Part shown: one piece after another, positions 22,263 through 31,378 of the stretch
Numbering within the stretch: position 1 is the stretch's first letter
How the letters are laid out: each line of letters starts with the position of its first letter
Assembly: GCA_030949325.1 (NCBI GenBank)
Contig: JAUZSQ010000085.1
Span: 1-49,824 of the forward strand
Source: Sulfurovum sp.
GTDB lineage: Bacteria > Campylobacterota > Campylobacteria > Campylobacterales > Sulfurovaceae
Reading direction: 5' to 3'
Length of the DNA: 49,824 nucleotides
Position numbers and translations under genes: made by a program
The notes under the pieces: generated by a model
What the model saw: only the letters and a program-made list of their open reading frames with translations
Told to the model about the DNA's origin: nothing
Databases searched by the model: none

Positions 22263-23661
22263 GTGCAAAAGAGTTTTATATTATACCTATTACTCTCCAT
22301 TTGGCTCTTTGCTTTACCACAAGCTATCAATCAAAAGATTCAACAAAGTGGTATCGCCAAAAAAGATATTAGTATCTATATCAAAGAAGCAGGAGTCGGT
22401 GGCAAGGTCTTGGTGTCACTCAATGCCAAAACTACACGTACCCCTGCTTCTGTGATGAAAGTACTTACCACCTACGCAGCCATACGCAAATTAGGATTTA
22501 ATTATCGTTGGCAAACCAAATTTTATACCCAAGGTAAGATAAAAAATGGTGTACTGTATGGAGATTTAATCATACAAGCTTTGGGTGACCCTTCCTTGCA
22601 TACGCGGGACCTCAATAAAATCGTCTCTTATATCCGTGCTGAAGGTATCAAAGATATTGAAGGTAATATCATTATTGATAGAAGTTATTTCAACGTAGGC
22701 AATCAAAATAGTGCACATTTTGATGACAATCCCTACAGTCCTTATAATGCCTTGCCTGATGCGATGATGTTTAATGAGCGTATTAGTACCGTATGCCTTA
22801 ACCCCAAACGTAAGCTCGTCTATAAGAAAATAGAAGACGAAAGTTACCGTGTCATTAACAGACTCACCCATGTCAATAACCCCTGTAAAGGGAAATACTC
22901 TTGGCCTAGTATCAAGGTAGTCGAAAGTGAGTCAATGCCTAGTATCATACTCCAAGGTAAGATTTCAAAACACTGTAAGCCACGTAATATCTCTAAGGTA
23001 TTGACCAAGCCTTACCAATCGTTTTACTATGCCTTACTAGAAGTAATGGACAACTATGATATCTCTGTCTCAGGTTCACTCGAACTACAGAAGGTACCTA
23101 AAGGGGCAAAAGAACTCTTTAGCTACTCTGCTAATGCGTTAGAAGCTATTGTCTCGAAAACAGCTAAAAAGAGTAATAATCTTTATGCAAGACAGCTCTT
23201 ACTTCTCCTAGGTGCCAAAACCTATGGTAGCCCTGCGACACTCACAAAAGGACGTAAAGCCATTCGACAGATACTCTCTTCTTCTCAGGCTTTAAGCAGT
23301 GGACTCTTAAAATTAGACAACGGTTCAGGCTTGTCTCGTATAGCCAAACTCAATGCTGTACTCTTGGGACATATCTATGACAATGCCTATGACCGTTATG
23401 GCAAAAGATGGATGAACACCCTCTCCATTGCAGGAATTGATGGTACTATTAAAAGACGTTTCCGTCATACCATAGTCAAAAATAGGGCATGGATGAAAAC
23501 AGGTACACTCAAAAATGTCAAAAATATCGGAGGATATGTACAAGATATTGAAGGGTAAGCTCTATACGGTAGTGATATTTGTCAATAGTACAAAAGCCCG
23601 ATACCAAGGGGCTAAACTGCAAAATGAGATTATGAAATGGCTAGTCAAAAATGGAAGCTAA
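22263..23661 (+). CDS. dacB: D-alanyl-D-alanine carboxypeptidase/endopeptidase, PBP4 class (one frame break)
   Basis: A periplasmic low-molecular-mass penicillin-binding protein that trims or opens peptidoglycan cross-links. It has a signal sequence (LYLLLSIWLFALPQA), the SxxK motif PASVMKVLTTYAA near residue 60, an SNN motif (KKSNNLYARQLL) near 300, and the KTG motif AWMKTGTLKNVKNIGGY near 415. The frame stops at 23558 after QDIEG. Reading GG instead of GGG at 23553-23555 continues to 23661 with KLYTVVIFVNSTKARYQG, the usual C terminus, for about 465 residues. It starts at GTG, immediately after the DUF6394 stop. The break looks like an indel error. Confidence 0.88.
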
Positions 23662-23667
23662 AGCCTT

Positions 23668-24540
23668 TTAGTCACAAAAACGTTTGAGAAGACAGTCATA
23701 AGATTCAATACGCCTATCACGAAGAAAAGGCCAAATATCTCGTACCTCTTTGGTACGTTCATGTATGATATCAGCATAAAGAATCGTCTCTTCTTGATGC
23801 TTCGCATGTGTGAGTATTTCTCCTTGTGTGCCACAGATAAAAGAGTTTCCCCAAAACCTTGTGCCTTTGAGCACTCCACTAGGGTCATACTCCACCCCCA
23901 CACGGTTACAAGAGATAACAGGAATCGCATTGGCTATAGCGTGAGAGCGTTGTATGGTAATCCAGCTGTCTAATTGTCTGTGTTTTTCTTCGGTACTGTC
24001 AGTATCAAACCATCCAATGGCTGTAGGATAAATGAGTATCTCAGCACCTCTAAGCGTCATAATCCTTGAAGCTTCAGGATACCATTGATCCCAGCAAATC
24101 AGCACTCCTAAGCTACCTACAGAAGTCTGTATAGGTTCAAAACCCAAGTCCCCAGGGGTAAAATAAAACTTTTCATAAAATCCTGGGTCATCAGGGATAT
24201 GCATTTTACGGTATTGTCCTGCTATCGTGCCATCTTTTTCAAATACCACTACTGTATTGTGATACAATCCTGCTGTACGTTTCTCAAACAAAGAAGTCAC
24301 AAGGACTATACTATGCATTTTGGCAATATTTGACCAAAATACTATATCAGATTCAAAGCTATTGGCATAGGCAAAAAAGCGTGTATCTTCACATTGACAA
24401 AAGTACTCTGTTTGATGTAATTCTTGCAATACTACCAACTCTGCCCCTGCTTCACTAGCTTCGGCAATAGATGCACAAGTCGCTTGAATGGTTGTGCTTT
24501 TACTTCCATGATATTGTTGTTGAATCACTGCTGTTTTCAT
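23668..24540 (-). CDS. aguB: N-carbamoylputrescine amidase
   Basis: A carbon-nitrogen hydrolase (nitrilase superfamily) that turns N-carbamoylputrescine into putrescine, CO2 and ammonia. The Glu-Lys-Cys catalytic set is visible: ELVVLQELHQTEYF (E), YRKMHIPDDPGFYEKFYFTP (K), and GVLICWDQWYPEASR (C). At 290 residues it is the family length. Its ATG overlaps the aguA stop by 4 bases, giving an aguA-aguB operon. It is convergent with dacB, 6 bases apart. The frame is intact. Confidence 0.93.
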   Translation of the reverse strand: MKTAVIQQQYHGSKSTTIQATCASIAEASEAGAELVVLQELHQTEYFCQCEDTRFFAYANSFESDIVFWSNIAKMHSIVLVTSLFEKRTAGLYHNTVVVFEKDGTIAGQYRKMHIPDDPGFYEKFYFTPGDLGFEPIQTSVGSLGVLICWDQWYPEASRIMTLRGAEILIYPTAIGWFDTDSTEEKHRQLDSWITIQRSHAIANAIPVISCNRVGVEYDPSGVLKGTRFWGNSFICGTQGEILTHAKHQEETILYADIIHERTKEVRDIWPFLRDRRIESYDCLLKRFCD

Positions 24541-25562
24541 AAAGACTCCTCATATCCTATTTGCATAGTAGAGCAATGTAAACTGCCCCCTTGTTCCACG
24601 AGCTTTAGACAAAGAATGGGAATACATTCTTTATCAGGAAAAAGGCGTTTAAAAATCAAGCCTACTTCCTTGTCATGCCTATCATTGTAGGTTGGATATA
24701 ACACGGCATGGTTAATGATAAGAAAATTGGCATACGTTGTGGCTAATCGTTCCTGCTTGGTATTGTATATCGCATCGCTCATAGGCAAAGCTATCAGATG
24801 ATAAGGCTTTCCTTCTTTTGTCCTAAACGCTTGAAGCGCTTGTTCCATCTGGGACAAAGACGCATGATGCTCATCCTCTTTATCATAAGACTTCACATAC
24901 ACAATCGTATCTCTATTGATAAAACGTGCCAAAGTATCTATATGTCCATCGGTATCATCTCCTGCTAAGTAGCCATGGTCTAACCATAAAATACGCTCTG
25001 CCCCAAGGTATTCCAAAAACCTTGCTTCTACTTGGGGTTTACTCAATCCTCCATTACGGTTAGGATGACAGAGACAAGAAGACGTCGTCATAATCGTACC
25101 CTCTCCATCGCTCTCAATAGCACCTCCTTCTAAGACAAAATCTATAGGCACTAAAGGAGTGATTCCCATATAGCCTTTTTGCTGTAGAGTATGATTGACC
25201 TTCGTATCAAGTCTTGCATCAAACTTCCCTCCCCAACCATCAAAAGTAAAATCAAGCAAGGTATTTTTAGCATTTTCTCTACAGCTAATCATCCCATAAT
25301 CACGAATCCATGTGTCATTTGTTTCTATCTCAATAAAGGTCAAGTTACGCGTAGAACAAAACAATGACGCTATGTGTATTTTGTCATCACAGACTATATA
25401 CACAGCTTGTCTGTAAGCAATAGCCTGAGCAATACGGATAAAGACGCAGAGTGCCTCATCCAAAGAAGCCTTATTATCCTCTTCGTACCAATCGGTATTT
25501 TGATGTGGGAAACTCATCAATACACAGGCTTGTTTTTCCCATTCTGCTGGTATCACTCTCAT
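24537..25562 (-). CDS. aguA: Agmatine deiminase
   Basis: A guanidino-group hydrolase converting agmatine to N-carbamoylputrescine, the first half of the agmatine route to putrescine. Family blocks: the substrate-binding TWIRDYGMISC, the FEGGA-like FVLEGGAIESDGEGT, the catalytic DHGYLAGDDTDGHIDTLARF, and the nucleophilic Cys in GGSLHCSTMQ near the C terminus. The 341 residues match stand-alone bacterial AguA. It is followed by aguB, overlapping 4 bases, and is divergent from alr with only 26 bases between. Confidence 0.94.
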   Translation of the reverse strand: MRVIPAEWEKQACVLMSFPHQNTDWYEEDNKASLDEALCVFIRIAQAIAYRQAVYIVCDDKIHIASLFCSTRNLTFIEIETNDTWIRDYGMISCRENAKNTLLDFTFDGWGGKFDARLDTKVNHTLQQKGYMGITPLVPIDFVLEGGAIESDGEGTIMTTSSCLCHPNRNGGLSKPQVEARFLEYLGAERILWLDHGYLAGDDTDGHIDTLARFINRDTIVYVKSYDKEDEHHASLSQMEQALQAFRTKEGKPYHLIALPMSDAIYNTKQERLATTYANFLIINHAVLYPTYNDRHDKEVGLIFKRLFPDKECIPILCLKLVEQGGSLHCSTMQIGYEESL

Positions 25563-25577
25563 TTTAAGCCTTTACGA

Positions 25578-25583
25578 TATAAT
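25578..25583 (+). promoter_or_regulatory. -10 element giving a likely leaderless alr mRNA
   Basis: TATAAT ends 5 bases before the alr ATG (25589), and no ribosome binding site fits between. Transcription would begin at or next to the start codon. The start is well supported by the alanine racemase N terminus. Confidence 0.55.
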
Positions 25584-25588
25584 CTATT

Positions 25589-26589
25589 ATGGCATTTATT
25601 ACAATTAACAAACAACATTTCCACCATAATCTTAACCAAATTGCACTTCAAACTGGCTCAGTAGATAAAATTGCTATTGTACTCAAAGACAATGCCTATG
25701 GGCATGGTCTTGTACGCATGGCAACATTGGCATCAGACTTTGGTATCAAACATGCAGTGGTGCGTAATATCCAAGAAGCCCAACAGATAGACACCCTCTT
25801 TGAAAGTCTCTTAATCTTAGGCGATACCCCTACCCTCACAGGAGGATACCATTATGCTCTCAATAGCCTAGAAGACATACAACACACAGCCCAAGCTAAC
25901 AAAGTCGTTCTCAAAGTCGATACAGGGATGCATCGTAATGGTATTGCCATGAGTGAACTCACCCAAGCCCTAATAGAGATAAAAGCAAGAGACTTAGACC
26001 TCGTAGGACTCATGACACACTATCGCTCTGCTGATATCTTAAGTTCGGAGTTCTTTTGGCAACAAAAACAATTTGAAATAGTCAAAAGACAAGTCAAAGA
26101 CGCAGGGTTTGACAATATAAGCATCCATTCTCATAACTCTGCTTCTATTTGAGAAATACACATTTTAGTGAAAGTAGCGTTCGTGTAGGTCTTTCCGTCT
26201 ATGGATATAATGAACTCCCTTGCGTATTTGACAACATCATACTCAAACCTGTTCTAGCTCTTTATGCCACAAAAATTTCTACAAGAATACTCCAACAAGG
26301 ACAAAGAATTGGCTATGGAGGGGATTTTATAGTAAAAGAAACCATGTCTGTCTCTACTTATGATATAGGCTATGGAGATGGGTTACATCGTTATCAAGAG
26401 ATACCCTTTATTACCGCTACAGGCTTAGCGATATTAGGACGTATTTCTATGGATTTTATCTCTTTAGCTTCCAATCAAGAGACAGTCTGCATTATAGACA
26501 ATGCCCAAGAAGTAGCAAAACAATGGAATACTATCTCCTATGAAGTCCTCACAAGCCTACATCCTGATATACCAAGACGTATTATCTAA
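25589..26589 (+). CDS. alr: Alanine racemase (one frame break)
   Basis: A PLP enzyme making D-Ala for peptidoglycan. The PLP lysine is in [18 protein letters not shown] near residue 36. The second catalytic Tyr lies in the IGYGG ... YDIGYGDG region, and [10 protein letters not shown] is the C-terminal family motif. The frame breaks after [10 protein letters not shown] run of three at about 26147-26149 read as four joins it to [20 protein letters not shown], the expected continuation, giving about 333 residues. The gene is normally needed for wall synthesis, so an indel error is the best reading. It overlaps the next convergent gene by 4 bases. Confidence 0.9.
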
Positions 26590-27242
26590 TGATTCATCTG
26601 CTCAAAGAGTAATGCTTTGGCTTCTTGTCTTTCAAAGGCTTGTCTTTCTTGTGTGGTCATTAAGGCACGTTTGAGTATTTTATTTTCCTTAGGTGAAGTA
26701 CTGCGTATTTCAATCACATCAATATACTCATCAGGATTTTTTGCTATCACTTCAACTTTTTCTACCAAAGCTTTGACTTCGGGAACATCTACTTTGGGAA
26801 GCGTAGTAATTTCTCGTACTAACTCTACTACATCTATTTTCTTTACAACTTCTTCTACTTCTTCTACTGCTTTTATTTCTTCGCTAGGTTTGACTATCTC
26901 CACATACACCTCACTCACTTCTAGCTCTTGTATACTTTGCGTTTTATAGTCAATAAGATACACAATATACGCAATATTAAACAACAAAACTATCGAAAGC
27001 AAGAAAAAGAATATCTTTAACCAAGAACGTTTTTTAGGGGTTTTTTGAGAGTCATTGGCTTGATTCTCTCCTGCGTCCTCTAGCTCTTCGGAGAGTGCTT
27101 CTTCAGGTTCTTTGGCTTTGAGATATTTAGACATCCCTACAGGTGTTTCTTCTACAATAGGTTCATCTACTTGCTTATTTTGGGAAACTTTATCGTGAAT
27201 CTTGTCTAGGAGTTCATTATTGGAGGAAGTAGGTTCATTCAT
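26586..27242 (-). CDS. Hypothetical single-pass membrane protein
   Basis: A 218-residue protein I do not recognise. Residues 1-70 are acidic and polar. A basic patch (KTPKKRSW) then precedes one transmembrane helix (LKIFFFLLSIVLLFNIAYIVYL, about 74-95). The rest is a Glu/Val/Lys-rich segment (VKPSEEIKAVEEVEEVVKKI) and a charged tail (KRALMTTQERQAFERQEAKA), with no cysteines or enzyme motif. Basic residues before the helix predict the N terminus inside and the C terminus in the periplasm. It lies between alr and bamA; an envelope role is possible but unsupported. Confidence 0.7.
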   Translation of the reverse strand: MNEPTSSNNELLDKIHDKVSQNKQVDEPIVEETPVGMSKYLKAKEPEEALSEELEDAGENQANDSQKTPKKRSWLKIFFFLLSIVLLFNIAYIVYLIDYKTQSIQELEVSEVYVEIVKPSEEIKAVEEVEEVVKKIDVVELVREITTLPKVDVPEVKALVEKVEVIAKNPDEYIDVIEIRSTSPKENKILKRALMTTQERQAFERQEAKALLFEQMNH

Positions 27243-27340
27243 GGGTATCTTTTTAATGGATTTACTAATGGTATATTCTATTGAGTTAAACTTTAGTCAA
27301 GATAAGGAGGAGGAGTATTCCTATCTCCCCCTTACAATAT

Positions 27341-29635
27341 TTAAAACTTTGTTCCCATAGAGAATTCAAAGGTAGAAGTTCTATCACCTTCTATCTCATC
27401 AAGAGGATAGGCAAAGACTAGGTTGATAGGACCAAATGCTGATTGCCATTCAAGTACCACACCCGTAGAGGAACGAGAGACAGAATCTATACCAATATTG
27501 CTTTCAGAATCGAGTGATACGATACCATAATCATAGAAAAATGCCAAACGCATCTTCGCTGCTTCTGAGAGAGGAATACTCGCTTCAAGGCTTCCTGAGA
27601 TACGTTTTGTACCCCCTACCAATGCACCTGTATTCAATGATGGAGAGAGTGAATAAGGGTCATATCCTCTAACGCTACCGATACCACCCATAAAGAGTTT
27701 CTCAGCTGTGGGTATTTTCTCACCATCATTACGAGAAATATAGGTAAATCTACCTTTAGCCCGTAGAATTAAATCATAATCTAAAATATCTTCTAATCCA
27801 TAATATAATCCTAGCTTACCAGAAGTTTTGAGGAAATCACCATATCCATTAGGAAACAATTGCAAGTCAACATCATCACCTGCTAATTGTGCATACTCAA
27901 AGTTCATAGTAGCTTTTACCCCTTCTCTTGGGATATAAAAGTCATCCGTATTATCAAAATTAATCGTAGTAAAACCTGAGGTTTTTTCATATTGGTCATT
28001 GTATAAAAAATCTTGCAAAATGTTATCTGCATTATCATTGATAGTCGATTGATTATCTACATAACCTACACCCACAGAAGCATGTACATATCTATAGAAT
28101 TCTTTACCAATAGACACTGAAGCACCCAATTGGTCTTGGCTATAATCAATGTATTCATAATCTCGCTTATAGACACTCACAGACATACTATACATGCTAT
28201 CCCATACTTTTGGATTGACAAAAGAAAGGTTATAGTTTGTAGCAATTTTAGAAATTTCAAATCCTAGCGTCGTATTGATTCCTGAACCAAATAAGTTTCT
28301 ATCAGAAATAGAAGCATTGACCATCAATCCTTCATACGAACCATATCCACCACCTGCTGAAATCGTTCCAGTAGAAGCTTCTTTGACATTGACTAGGAGG
28401 TTAATTTCATTGGCTGAGATACGTTGACTCTGAATATCTACTTTGTCAAAAAATCCTGTTCTTCCCAATGCAGCCTTTGAGTCTTTCAAATCTCTAGCAT
28501 TAAACTTATCACCTGGGGCTAAATAAATATAACGACGGATGACTCTGTCTTTGGTATTGGTATTTCCTGAGATAATGACATCTTTGATAGTCACAGGTTG
28601 ACCTTCTGAAATTACATAATTGAGTTCTACCGTTTGGGCATGAATATTCTTATTCATTTGTGGAGAAACACTCACATAGGCAAAACCATAATTTCCAACT
28701 AGGGCTTCAAGTTTTTTAATATCTTTACGCATACGCTTAATATTAAAGACTTTACCTTCTTTGAGTAGAAGGTCATCTTTGAGACCCTGTGTTTTGAGTC
28801 CTGCAATGCTGTGCGTAATCTTGATTGAACCTACACGATATTGCACACCTTCTACAATTTGATAATCTACTTCTGCTTTGTACGAACCAAAATCTACACG
28901 CATCAAAGGCTTACTGACTTTTACATCAAGGTATCCATGTTCCATATAGGTATTTTTCACTCTATGTGCATCATATTCTAGTTGTCCTACAGACGCTTCA
29001 CCATCATTTCTCCAAGGCATCCACCCTAAAGTATCTTCTTCCTTAGAGGCTAAGTTCCTTTGAATTTCATCTTGACTCAATGCTTTTGCACCAATAAAGT
29101 TCATCTTTTTGATGGTAATCTTTTCACCTTTATTGACATCAAAGACAATAGAGACACTGCTCTTACCTACATTTTTTTTGCTTACGGCTACAACACTGTT
29201 ATAGTATCCTTTGGCTTGTAATTTGGCTTTTATAGCCTTTGTCGCTTTTTTGACACGTCTTTCGTCATAAAGGTCACCCTTTTTGATACCAATACCTGCC
29301 AAAAGCTCTGACCCATCATCACCTGAGCCATAGCCTTTGATTTCCACATTGGCAATGGCTAGTTTTTCTTTAAAATGATAAATAAGTTTACCACCCTTTT
29401 GATCTACCCATACATCTTTAAAATACCCTTGTACAAAAAAGTTTTTAATAGATTCATTAATATTCCCTGCTGTGATTTCTTCACCGACATGAATACCTGC
29501 TATTTCTTTGGCAGAACTAGCAGAAAGATGTGCCAAACCGACAAATTGAATTTGTGTCACTTTTTGTGCAAATAAGAATGAACCTATCAGCATCCAAAAG
29601 AATAATATCTTAGAAAACTGTGTTGTTTTTACCAT
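27341..29635 (-). CDS. bamA: Outer-membrane protein assembly factor BamA
   Basis: The core of the machine that folds beta-barrels into the outer membrane. It has a signal peptide (ILFFWMLIGSFLFA). POTRA domains run from about residue 25 to 430 (e.g. GVQYRVGSIKITHS, EGQPVTIKDVIISGNTNTKD). A 16-strand barrel follows, with the loop-6 motif GIGSVRGYDPYSL near residue 640 and a C-terminal FEFSMGTKF ending in Phe. At 764 residues the length is normal. The frame is intact. It is followed by the single-pass membrane protein gene on the same strand. Confidence 0.95.
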   Translation of the reverse strand: MVKTTQFSKILFFWMLIGSFLFAQKVTQIQFVGLAHLSASSAKEIAGIHVGEEITAGNINESIKNFFVQGYFKDVWVDQKGGKLIYHFKEKLAIANVEIKGYGSGDDGSELLAGIGIKKGDLYDERRVKKATKAIKAKLQAKGYYNSVVAVSKKNVGKSSVSIVFDVNKGEKITIKKMNFIGAKALSQDEIQRNLASKEEDTLGWMPWRNDGEASVGQLEYDAHRVKNTYMEHGYLDVKVSKPLMRVDFGSYKAEVDYQIVEGVQYRVGSIKITHSIAGLKTQGLKDDLLLKEGKVFNIKRMRKDIKKLEALVGNYGFAYVSVSPQMNKNIHAQTVELNYVISEGQPVTIKDVIISGNTNTKDRVIRRYIYLAPGDKFNARDLKDSKAALGRTGFFDKVDIQSQRISANEINLLVNVKEASTGTISAGGGYGSYEGLMVNASISDRNLFGSGINTTLGFEISKIATNYNLSFVNPKVWDSMYSMSVSVYKRDYEYIDYSQDQLGASVSIGKEFYRYVHASVGVGYVDNQSTINDNADNILQDFLYNDQYEKTSGFTTINFDNTDDFYIPREGVKATMNFEYAQLAGDDVDLQLFPNGYGDFLKTSGKLGLYYGLEDILDYDLILRAKGRFTYISRNDGEKIPTAEKLFMGGIGSVRGYDPYSLSPSLNTGALVGGTKRISGSLEASIPLSEAAKMRLAFFYDYGIVSLDSESNIGIDSVSRSSTGVVLEWQSAFGPINLVFAYPLDEIEGDRTSTFEFSMGTKF

Positions 29636-29692
29636 AAGAGGACCTTTATATAATTTAACAATATCATATCATAATAAACAGAAAAATCATGC

Positions 29693-29698
29693 TATACT
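29693..29698 (+). promoter_or_regulatory. -10 element of tyrA
   Basis: TATACT lies 25 bases before the tyrA ATG, with AGAGGA as ribosome site between. No -35 is recognisable. Confidence 0.5.
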
Positions 29699-29723
29699 TT
29701 GTAAAAATGATAAGAGGAATGAT

Positions 29724-30566
29724 ATGTATAGATATAAGATAGGTTTTATTGGCTTAGGTCTCATGGGAGGTTCGTTGAGTATTGCCCTACAAAAACTTCC
29801 CTCTAAGGACTATTACCTAGGATATGACCACAATACTCTACACTGTCAACAAGCCTTAGCTCTCAACCTTGTAGATAAAATTGCCCTCTCCTTAGAGGAG
29901 ATAAAATCCTGTGATATTATTTTTATTTCTATTCCTGTCGATGGGATTATCGCTGTGTCTCAACTATTGGTAGGTATCTCCAAAGACTGTACCGTCATTG
30001 ATTTAGGCAGTACCAAAGAAAAGATTTCTGCCTCTATTCCTCCTAGCATACGCTCCAACTTCGTCACAGCACATCCCATGACAGGTACAGAAAAGTTTGG
30101 TCCCACATCAGCCATTGACAATCTTTATACCGATAAGGTCGTTGTATTGTGTGACATACGCAAAAGTGGCTCACATCAAGAAAAGATTGCCAAAACCTTA
30201 TTTACTGATATAGGTATGAACATCGTCTGTATGGATGCCAAAGAACATGACCGACACGCTGCGTTTATCTCTCACATGCCTCACGCTTTGTCTTATGCAC
30301 TTGCCAATGCCGTCATACAGCAAGAAGATGCTACAAGTATTATCGCTCTTGCAGGAGGTGGATTTAGAGATATGAGCCGTATTGCCAAATCTTCTCCTAG
30401 TATGTGGGAAGATATTTTTAGACAAAACAAGACCAATGTACTAGAAGCCCTAGATAGCTTTCAACTAGAATTAGCCAAATGTCAAGAAATGGTAGAAAAT
30501 GAAGAGTGGGATAAGCTCAACAGCTGGATGAAAGATGCGAATACATTACATACTATATTGAAATAG
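29724..30566 (+). CDS. tyrA: Prephenate dehydrogenase
   Basis: Oxidatively decarboxylates prephenate toward tyrosine. An N-terminal Rossmann fold has GFIGLGLMGGSLSIAL (NAD binding) at residue 7. The substrate-binding HPMTGTEKFGP is near 115, and HDRHAAFISHMPHALSYAL near 175. A helical C-terminal dimerisation part contains AGGGFRDMSRIA. The 280 residues are the size of a monofunctional TyrA; there is no chorismate mutase or ACT domain. It is followed by the PhoB-like regulator, which has its own promoter. Confidence 0.92.
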   Translation: MYRYKIGFIGLGLMGGSLSIALQKLPSKDYYLGYDHNTLHCQQALALNLVDKIALSLEEIKSCDIIFISIPVDGIIAVSQLLVGISKDCTVIDLGSTKEKISASIPPSIRSNFVTAHPMTGTEKFGPTSAIDNLYTDKVVVLCDIRKSGSHQEKIAKTLFTDIGMNIVCMDAKEHDRHAAFISHMPHALSYALANAVIQQEDATSIIALAGGGFRDMSRIAKSSPSMWEDIFRQNKTNVLEALDSFQLELAKCQEMVENEEWDKLNSWMKDANTLHTILK

Positions 30567-30581
30567 CCATTTTATACCTTT

Positions 30582-30614
30582 GGTAATCAAAATGTTACTC
30601 TTATGTACTATTAT
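30582..30614 (+). promoter_or_regulatory. Candidate Pho-box and -10 of the PhoB-like regulator
   Basis: GGTAATC-AAAA-TGTTACT (30582-30599), then 9 bases, then TATTAT (30609-30614). The first half-site is the same heptamer as in the pit promoter. The -10 ends 6 bases before the ATG at 30621, so the mRNA may be leaderless. The site suggests autoregulation. Confidence 0.6.
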
Positions 30615-30620
30615 ACAAGT

Positions 30621-31307
30621 ATGGAAAATATAGATATAGAAATTATTGTCATAGAAGATGAACCCGATATATTGGAATTGCTTGAATATATACTTAGGAA
30701 AGAAGGATATACCGTGACAGGATTTTTCTCTACTCATAATGTCGAAGCCTTTTTAGAAGAAGAAAACCCTAGTCTCATGATAGTAGATAGAAATTTACCC
30801 CATATTGAAGGTAGCCAATTTGTCCTACAAATGAGAGAGATAGGCTATCATATCCCTGTCATATTCCTCACAGCAAGAGACAAAGAGAGTGATATTATTG
30901 AAGGGTTTGAATCTGGTGGTGACGACTATATGACCAAACCTTTTTCAGCCAAAGAATTGCTCGTACGCGTAGGGGCATTATTACGCCGTGCAGGAGTAAC
31001 CCATAATACACAGAAGTTACGCTACAAAGATTTGATTCTTGACCTACATCAACGGTTGGTATTTATAGATGACAGAGAAATAGAACTTACCAACCTTGAA
31101 TTTAAATTGCTTCTTACTTTTGTCAAGAGTCCTCAGCAGACCCTTGATAGAGATTTCCTTAGAGATGAGGTATGGGGAGATGATAGTACTACTTTTCATG
31201 ATAAAACCATCAATGTAGCCATGAATAGACTCAAAAAAAAGATAGACCCCCAAGGTACAAAAGAGTACTTTACTCCTGTGTGGGGTGTGGGCTACAAACT
31301 CCTGTAA
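30621..31307 (+). CDS. PhoB-like response regulator of the phosphate regulon
   Basis: OmpR-family two-domain regulator. Receiver: acidic pair in IVIEDEPDILELLEY, phospho-acceptor Asp in LMIVDRNLPHIEG, Thr in VIFLTARD, Lys in DDYMTKPFSAKELL. DNA-binding winged helix: NLEFKLLLTFVKSP and KTINVAMNRLKKKI. I prefer the ATG at 30621 (MENIDIEI) over 30603, since the upstream one lies in the promoter. It sits directly before pstS and has Pho-box-like promoter sites itself, so it is the likely PhoB/PhosR counterpart. No PhoR or PhosS kinase gene is adjacent or elsewhere in the window. It is a paralogue of the regulator at 15104. Confidence 0.88.
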   Translation: MENIDIEIIVIEDEPDILELLEYILRKEGYTVTGFFSTHNVEAFLEEENPSLMIVDRNLPHIEGSQFVLQMREIGYHIPVIFLTARDKESDIIEGFESGGDDYMTKPFSAKELLVRVGALLRRAGVTHNTQKLRYKDLILDLHQRLVFIDDREIELTNLEFKLLLTFVKSPQQTLDRDFLRDEVWGDDSTTFHDKTINVAMNRLKKKIDPQGTKEYFTPVWGVGYKLL

Positions 31308-31335
31308 CCAAATTGTTTCCAAGTTCTTTTATACT
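31303..31335 (+). promoter_or_regulatory. Candidate Pho-box and -10 of pstS
   Basis: TGTAACC-AAAT-TGTTTCC (31303-31320), then 9 bases, then TATACT (31330-31335). A weaker third repeat, TCTTTTA, continues the 11-bp period and overlaps the -10. The 13 bases around the spacer nearly match the pstC site. The box overlaps the end of the regulator gene. Confidence 0.7.
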
Positions 31336-31378
31336 TTCACTAATTCATCGCTAAGATGATACTTTAAAGGAACGCATT

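Noticed and set aside
27243-27340. Purine- and pyrimidine-rich blocks (GGAGGAGGAG / CTCCCCC) as a bamA terminator
   Set aside because: The pairing is imperfect and no T run follows on the minus strand; I could not support a terminator call.
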